This document shows, piece after piece, positions 57,901-64,000 of a stretch of 64,000 nucleotides of DNA (the first letter of the stretch is position 1; each line of letters opens with the position of its first letter). A program made the translations under genes and the position numbers. The notes below the pieces were generated by a model. The model was not told the DNA's origin. It was given only the letters and a program-made list of their open reading frames with translations, and did no database searches. The stretch comes from Clitopilus passeckerianus (Eukaryota; Basidiomycota; Agaricomycetes; Agaricales; Entolomataceae), in contig CALYLX010000133.1 of assembly GCA_944990035.1 (NCBI GenBank), positions 186,001-250,000 of the forward strand, in the 5' to 3' direction.

Positions 57901-60900
57901 CCTGTGCAGCTCCTTGGCGATCTACCCCAGACGTATCTGTCTTGAGAGTGCGAAGTAGGCCGGGAACAAGGTCCGGGAAATGAACTTCTCCTAGACGCTC
58001 TACAAGTGTCCCGAGTGCTTTCGCGGCTGTTGCTCGTGCTTCAGGAACTGGGTCAACGAGAACGGTGTGAACTAAAGGTAGAAGTCCAGACATGTAAGGG
58101 ATGAAGTCCTTGGAATCAGTCAAAGATGCCAGGTTTCCGACAATCTGGACGGCTTTTTTCTTGACATCAGCGCCTCGCTCCCGTAAACCGCGCTCAATGA
58201 TGGGGATGACCTTGATCATGGTGAATACAATAAGTGAAGGCAGGTCAAAGAAGTGGGAGGAAGCCTACCAATGCCAGAGATGAGTGGTCAATATAGTGCA
58301 TGAATGACGTCTTGAGGAGCGATGTTAGAGCGCCTGGCGTCTTGGCGGGATCAACGAGGGCCTTCAGAAGAATTGGGACAAGGTTCTGGATCTCGGGGTT
58401 GCTAATCACCTCGCCGAACTGTTTCAAGCTTTTGTTGGCGGCGGTTCGAACTTGAGCATGAGAATCCGTCAAGACGCCTGTGAGGCGCGGAATGACTATT
58501 GGGAGGGAAACGGAGAGCTGGCGTGGTGAACAGTACGCCATCATTCCAAGCAACTCGATCGAGCCCTTCTTGGTCCGCCATTGCTTTTCATCAAGTCCTT
58601 CCAACAAGGAGGGAAGGATAAGCTTTACGCCATATCCGGAAAGGTTGGACATTATGACCTTGGCTGCGTCCTGGGTGGCTTCTCGAACGTCTGTTGAAGC
58701 GTCGCCGAACATCGCAAGGAGGAGCGGCAGGAGGTATGTGATGTATGGCTCGAAGAGCCTTCCCAGAGCATTTGAGAGTGTCTCAAACGCAAACATGACG
58801 CCCTGACGAGCCTCCGACTTTTTCTTGTCCTCAGCCGCAACACGTAGTCGATTAATAACGTTGAACTCCTTGATCCCCGTAATCCCGGTGCCCTTAAGGA
58901 CACCAGCAAGACCATATGCTGCTCCTCGACGTACGGCGTACTTGGGACCTTCGAGAAGATCCGTGAAAAGACCGTCTACCAGCTCCGATAGTGTTGGACG
59001 TATGAGCTTGACGAGGGGAGATATACAGTCGGAGACTGCTATTTGGACCTGTTCGGAGGGCGTTTTGAGGGCTTCGACTAATCGCTCGACGATACTTGGT
59101 ACGCGAGGATCCGTTGAATCAAGGTGGCGAGCAACGCGGCCGAAGAGGATAATAACGGCCTCCCTAATGTAGTCCCCTGTTTCGGTGGCGGGGCTGGGTT
59201 GACGTAGATGTTCTTCAAACACGGTTATAAGGGCTGTGATATGACGTGCCCCATGAGCGTCAATGACAGAGGTTCCGGCCTGGAGCATCCCTCGCCGAAC
59301 TTCTCCTTCCCGGTCACCCAAGGCTTCGTCTTTAATAAGGAATGTGAAGAATGGTTCGATATCTTGATCGGTGAAAGCAGGAGAGAGGAATTGGAAGGTC
59401 CTAGAGATTGCTGATCTTGCCGGCCAGGGATCTGCGCGATCCAGTGTTTGGGCGATGACCATCCCCTAAGCCGAGAGGTCAAGCAATGAAATATTCAAAG
59501 TTGAAAATATCCCATACATATTGATCAAACTCGGGGGCCAAAAGTTTGGACTAGACGCAAATCGTCAGCCTGCGTTTTTGAGAGCGGATGGATGCCTAAT
59601 ACCTTCTCCCTGTAACGATCGTGCAAGGCCAGGACTGTCCCATGGGCGATCTGAGGCCACCTGTCCACAGCCTCCGTGATTGCAGCCGCTGTGGCAGTCC
59701 GAACGTAGGCATTCTCATGACCTAGCCTTCGTGAGATAATGATATATGGGTAAGATAAAGTCTTACCTAGATAATCAAGGAGCGAGTCAACAGCATTTTC
59801 AGGAGCATCTAAACCGTTGTCATCCCATAGATGGCGGGCTAGCCTAGAGTTCTGTTCATCCTCATCGTGGCATGCAAGCAGCAATTCCAGTGACCAGTCC
59901 AAATCTGTGAGATCGAAAGGCTTATGAAAATATTATAAGATCCAACAAACAATACAGTTTGGATGTACATACCTGAAGTGTCTGCAGGCAGGAGCTTCTT
60001 ACGGTGGTCTCTTGGGCCAGCGTGCCGCGCAATAGTATGTTGAGCTCTTCCTTCGTCGCCGCAGCCTGGACGGCTTCTCCAACGTCCACGAGAGTCGATG
60101 AAGCTTCCTTGGCCAACCTGGGTTGTTTTTTGATGACATGAAGTAGGTCTTCCATGGCAGCGATTCTAGGATAAGCAAGATTTGAGACTGAAAAGATTAT
60201 CAGAGATTGGGAGTATAGTAGCAGAGAGAAGCATACATTCTCCCGCGTGTGCACGGATGATCGCGATCGTGAGCATGATTTGCTCGAGCGTTTCCTCGTC
60301 GTCCGTTGCAGCGATCCCTCCTTGAATAAGAACTTGGCTAAGAAGTGGATATGCGTAGGAGAAGGTTGCAATATCAAGAGTCGCTTGGTCGGATAATGTT
60401 TGTAGACGATAAAGGACGCGGATGACCAGAACTGTTGGCCATCTCAGCACTGGTCAGGCACCACAAGGAGCAACATACGATGCAAAGGTTCTGCTTGGAG
60501 CTCCTCAGGTATGGCCGCAACATTCAAACTTCTGAGACTTGCTATTCCTACCCATTTGCGAATAGTGTCCAGTCGCTCTGACGTACACTCAGCGAGTTTC
60601 TATAGAATTTGGACTATTAATTGTCGTGGTAAGAAGATGTCAGTCATACCACTCACGAGATAGGTTTCGTACCCCTCATCTTCGGTTAGTGCTGCTCCTG
60701 TCTGGCTCAGCGCACTCTGCAAGAGAAGCTTTGCCATGCTCCCAATTTCGCTTTGGATCGCTTCTGCCCCCGAAGAGGCTAGAGCCCGAATGAAACCCAT
60801 TCCTCTTCGCATAGATGCAACGATTCCAACCACTCTCATCCGGACCTTAGCCTCTGCCTCGAGCTGAGCATTGACGAGTGCTTGCTGTTGTTTCGTGAGA

Positions 60901-63900
60901 GTCGCGGGAGCAGAGTTTGCAGCCTTTTTGGAAGCAATAGATTTGCGAACTTCCGCTTCCCATTTAGCAATATCCTGATCCTTCCCCTTCCCGATGTTCT
61001 TGTCCTTGTTGGTTCCGAGCACTGACAAAAGTAAAATCAAAATTAACACCCGCTAGAAAAATGCAGTTTTCCTTACCATCTACATACGTCTTGCCTTCTG
61101 GTGTTCTCCAGATGGCCAGATCGTCTTCCGTCAAATTCTTGATCTGTTGAGAATCCAAATCAAGGCTGATCTGTTCCAGAATTCTCGGAAGGATCGACTC
61201 AGGCGCCACGAATACCAGAGTACCGACAGCGCTCTGGCTAGCATCGACAAAGCCCTAATGTTTGTGCGTTAGTGAGATTCACCCGGACCACCAGGAAATG
61301 ACGCACTACAGAGTCCACAGTGGACGCTTCAAGGACAAGCTTCATCCATCTATCCGCATTCCTTTCTGTCAACTCCCGGGGATCAGCACCGGCCTTTTGG
61401 CATAGGTCGATCCAAGTTTGCTTCGAGGTACCGCCTGAAGGACCAAAGGTGAGATTTGTCGACACCCCAAAACATACGCAAGAGGCCTACAGATCATGTA
61501 GTGATGAGCCAAAATCAGCATCTCAACAGCCATCTCTTCTCGTTTCTCTAGAGGGATCTCTGACTCTCCATCTTCTGCTGTCTTGAAGGAAACAGCACTG
61601 CCGAGCAAAGTCGACAATTGAGCATGTTTGCTGAACTGCTTTGGCGGAGCCTCGTCCAAAGAAGCAAGTGGTGCTGGTGTCTTGGACGAAGATGCATGGC
61701 GGAGAAGGAAACCTGCAGTGCCTTCTCGAATAACGCGGTTGACGAGATTGGGTTCTACCTTAGCAAGTTCTTGGATCGACTTGTACAGGTCGGCCCTTAA
61801 AGCAGGAGTGGATGCCTCTAGCGCAAGGTGAACGAAAATAAGGCCGAGCTGTGACCTGGAGACCAAAACGAAAGTTGTTGAGCAAACAAAGGCCATAGAG
61901 TAAAATGAGGAGCTGGTATGCCTTAAGGACTCATTCTTGTTCAGCTCGGATTTGTAATGTGTTAATGCCTCGACACTTGCGCGAAGCAGCCACAATTCGT
62001 CAAGGGAATTCGACAGTTTTGAGTACACCTTGTCCCAGAGCAAAAAGAAAGGCTTTGTCGGGGTCCCAACAAATGAGTTTAGAACAGCATTCTTGGAGAT
62101 GACCTCGGCTGGAAATTAGTCAGTCAGTACTTCCAACTATCACATAGCAAAGATCTTACCAAATGCGCCAGTCTTGGCCAACGGACCCAACAACACCGCG
62201 ACGGCAATGTACCCCTCCAACGGTCCAGCAGGTGAATTAATTGGGTTGGCAGAAACCGCAGCCAGTGATTTCTCAAGACCAGGTACAATAGCTTTGGCGA
62301 ACTCCAGCACCCTCGGTTTCTCGATCCAGTCCGCTTGCTCTTGGTAGCCTACGTCTCCGAAGAATGCAGACCCCACCAAAGCGCAAAATGCTCTCTTGAC
62401 TGCATGTTTTGCACTCCCCATTTCCTTGACGATGAGAACGGTCGTTTCTGCAGGTACACCGAGCCCGCCTCGCAGGGCTGCGGCTATATGTGGGGGAAAA
62501 GCACCTGCGAGAATGGCTGCTGATCCTTCGTGGTTCTCTTTAGAGAGTAGGGTGGTTACGGATTTAATGACGGAATAAGAAAGGCTTTTCTCGCCCTCTA
62601 TTGCGATAGAAGTCTCCGCGGAAGGCTTGATTAGGGCAGCCATAGAGTAGAGTGCGATACGGTGGTCAGGCCCAGCCGACTTTCCGGCCTGAGGGAGGGA
62701 CAGGAGCTCAGTTAGGGCAACAGCTCTAAGCTCTTCACTGCTTCGAGAAATAACGGCTTTGAAGAGGAGGATGGAGTTGTTCCGTATTAAGGCGTTGGTG
62801 GATTTGGAGCTGTTAACAGCTTGGGTGACCACGCGCTTCATGGTCTCCGCATCGAGAACGCCAGTGTATGCCGTGAAGAAATCGGTAATGACTGTATAGA
62901 TAAAGATGAAAACAACGACAAGGTGGGAGAAGATGAGATACGTACCTGGTAGAGCGTTCTCTGGAGATCGTAGGATCGCCTTTTCGAGGGTGGGTACTAT
63001 CGTCTGAGTGACCTCTGCTTGAGAAATGAAGTTTTTGATGAAATCTTCCAAGGAGGTCTACGATCATTCATGAGGACTCTGTCGGGGTATATACAGGGCC
63101 TAACTTACCGAAACATGGGGAGGGACTGCCGTTTTGGGGATCAAGACGTTTGACGAATAGGCAGAAAGAATTTCTCCCTTCAAAGGTACAGTCAGATAAA
63201 ATGCCTCAACAAAATCCATGCCCAGGGCTTACTCTAGCGTTATCGGAAAGGCGGGCGGCAAGTTCAATGTCAATCTTCTTGAGTCGGATCAGAACAGCAA
63301 TGGCCACGCCCAGCAAAGGGAAAATCCGCAGGGGTGTTGAACTCGTTTTCAGCTGGAGCAATAATGTATTGATGACAACTTGCAGCTTGTCCAAGCCTGC
63401 CTGAGGTGGATGGTGATCAGTACACATGCTCGGATATCCGGACGAAACGGACTTACCGCACGAAAAGCACGTCTTACGCGTACAAGTGCACCATTGAGAA
63501 TAGCAGGCCGCTTCACGGCAGCGCTCAGCATGTCAAAGAGCGTCGCAATTGACATGATGCTGGTCTTCCACGCCGCAGCATTCGGATCCGTGCCAAAACC
63601 AGGGTTGGTCTGGATATAGGTAGTGAAAGCTCCACAACTCCAGCTTAGGAGAACAAATAGGTCCGAAGATGCGTAGGCACTAGAGGCAGACGCGTCAATT
63701 GTCACCCTCGTGCCATGAAGATAGAGATCAGCGAATGTGGACTTACTCTGGTAATCGTTTGGCCATTCTTCCGGCCTCGTTCGAAAGCCATTCCAGAATC
63801 CTGTCTGATATTCCAAGTTTCTTCCCTTCCTGCACTTGACGTTCATCTACCCGAACCAGGTCCCGAATTATGTCCTCAACTGCATCGCGAGATTGCCCGT

Positions 63901-64000
63901 CTGAGTATCGAGGATACGTCGAGGCTAGGAGGTTGAAGATGTCTGTTGCATTCTCCAAGCTGAGATCTGGTTATAAAGAGCTCATTTTCATGGCAGATTT
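54977..64000 (-). CDS. GCN1: GCN1, ribosome-associated eIF2-alpha kinase activator (5' end outside window)
   Basis: Huge HEAT-repeat protein that binds translating, including stalled or collided, ribosomes and activates the kinase GCN2 during amino-acid shortage. Read from the right edge: LENATDIFNLLASTYPRYSD, DRILEWLSNEAGRM, then many split exons with HEAT repeats. The central EF3-like part and the most conserved block lie at 57191-59462: VVIAQTLDRADPWPARSAIS, GAAYGLAGVLKGTGI, MMAYCSPRQLSVSLPIVIPR, SVLVDPVPEARATAAKALG-type repeats, LPDILANAQSPRATVREGFM, PELERGMFDSGWRIR, and the expected RWD-binding region for GCN2. It ends with NLFQKLGALPSVAQKVKEGI and GLDDEALEGLL. The first visible exon is preceded by an acceptor (AG at about 63961), so at least one 5' exon is missing on the right. 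About 20 introns of 50-70 bases. Confidence 0.93.

Noticed and set aside
1..64000. CRISPR arrays, bacterial operons, intact transposons with terminal repeats, biosynthetic gene cluster
   Set aside because: No regularly spaced repeats, no intact transposase or reverse transcriptase, and the GGPP synthase has no terpene cyclase or P450 beside it.

Overview
This window is nuclear DNA from a filamentous basidiomycete, most likely an Agaricomycete. The genes are split by many short introns of about 45-65 bases with GT..AG ends, exons can be as short as 6-25 bases, and several families look typical of mushroom-forming fungi: a DUF2828 protein, a TEA/ATTS factor, small MKFF-type secreted proteins, and a remnant of a basidiomycete tyrosine-recombinase element. 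No bacterial operon structure, CRISPR array or viral gene was seen. All assignments come from reading translations and joining exons by hand; no database was searched.

Layout. 1-1067: 3' end of a GH5 exo-beta-1,3-glucanase. 2994-4473: TEA/ATTS transcription factor. 5223-8853 (minus): neutral ceramidase in 25 exons, which join without a frame break. 10561-11302: Cys-rich small protein. 11872-12360: broken small secreted protein. 13218-14838: hypothetical gene with two apparent frameshifts. 16757-18433: type II membrane protein resembling HtrL/YibB. 18644-18742: tRNA-like element. 19040-21260: tandem duplication of a small TPR-like gene, first copy dead. 22353-24165: membrane-anchored histidine-phosphatase-fold protein lacking the catalytic His. 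24653-31025 (minus): two tandem dynamin-like GTPases, the 3' one a pseudogene and the 5' one intact. 31-41 kb: gene-poor stretch with three Ser/Thr-rich, possibly GPI-anchored proteins, an S1-like protease with an inserted coiled coil, and a tyrosine-recombinase relic. 41077-63958: dense housekeeping block with DUF2828, GGPP synthase (minus), UTP20 (plus) and GCN1 (minus, running off the right edge).

The left two thirds behave like an accessory region, with tandem duplications, decayed copies, secreted proteins and long empty spacers. The right third is conserved and gene-dense. The genes do not form one obvious pathway. UTP20 (small-subunit processome) and GCN1 (ribosome-bound activator of the eIF2-alpha kinase) both serve translation but are only convergent neighbours. 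The most notable items are the dynamin pair, the S1-like protease with its split catalytic triad, the predicted pseudophosphatase and the recombinase relic.
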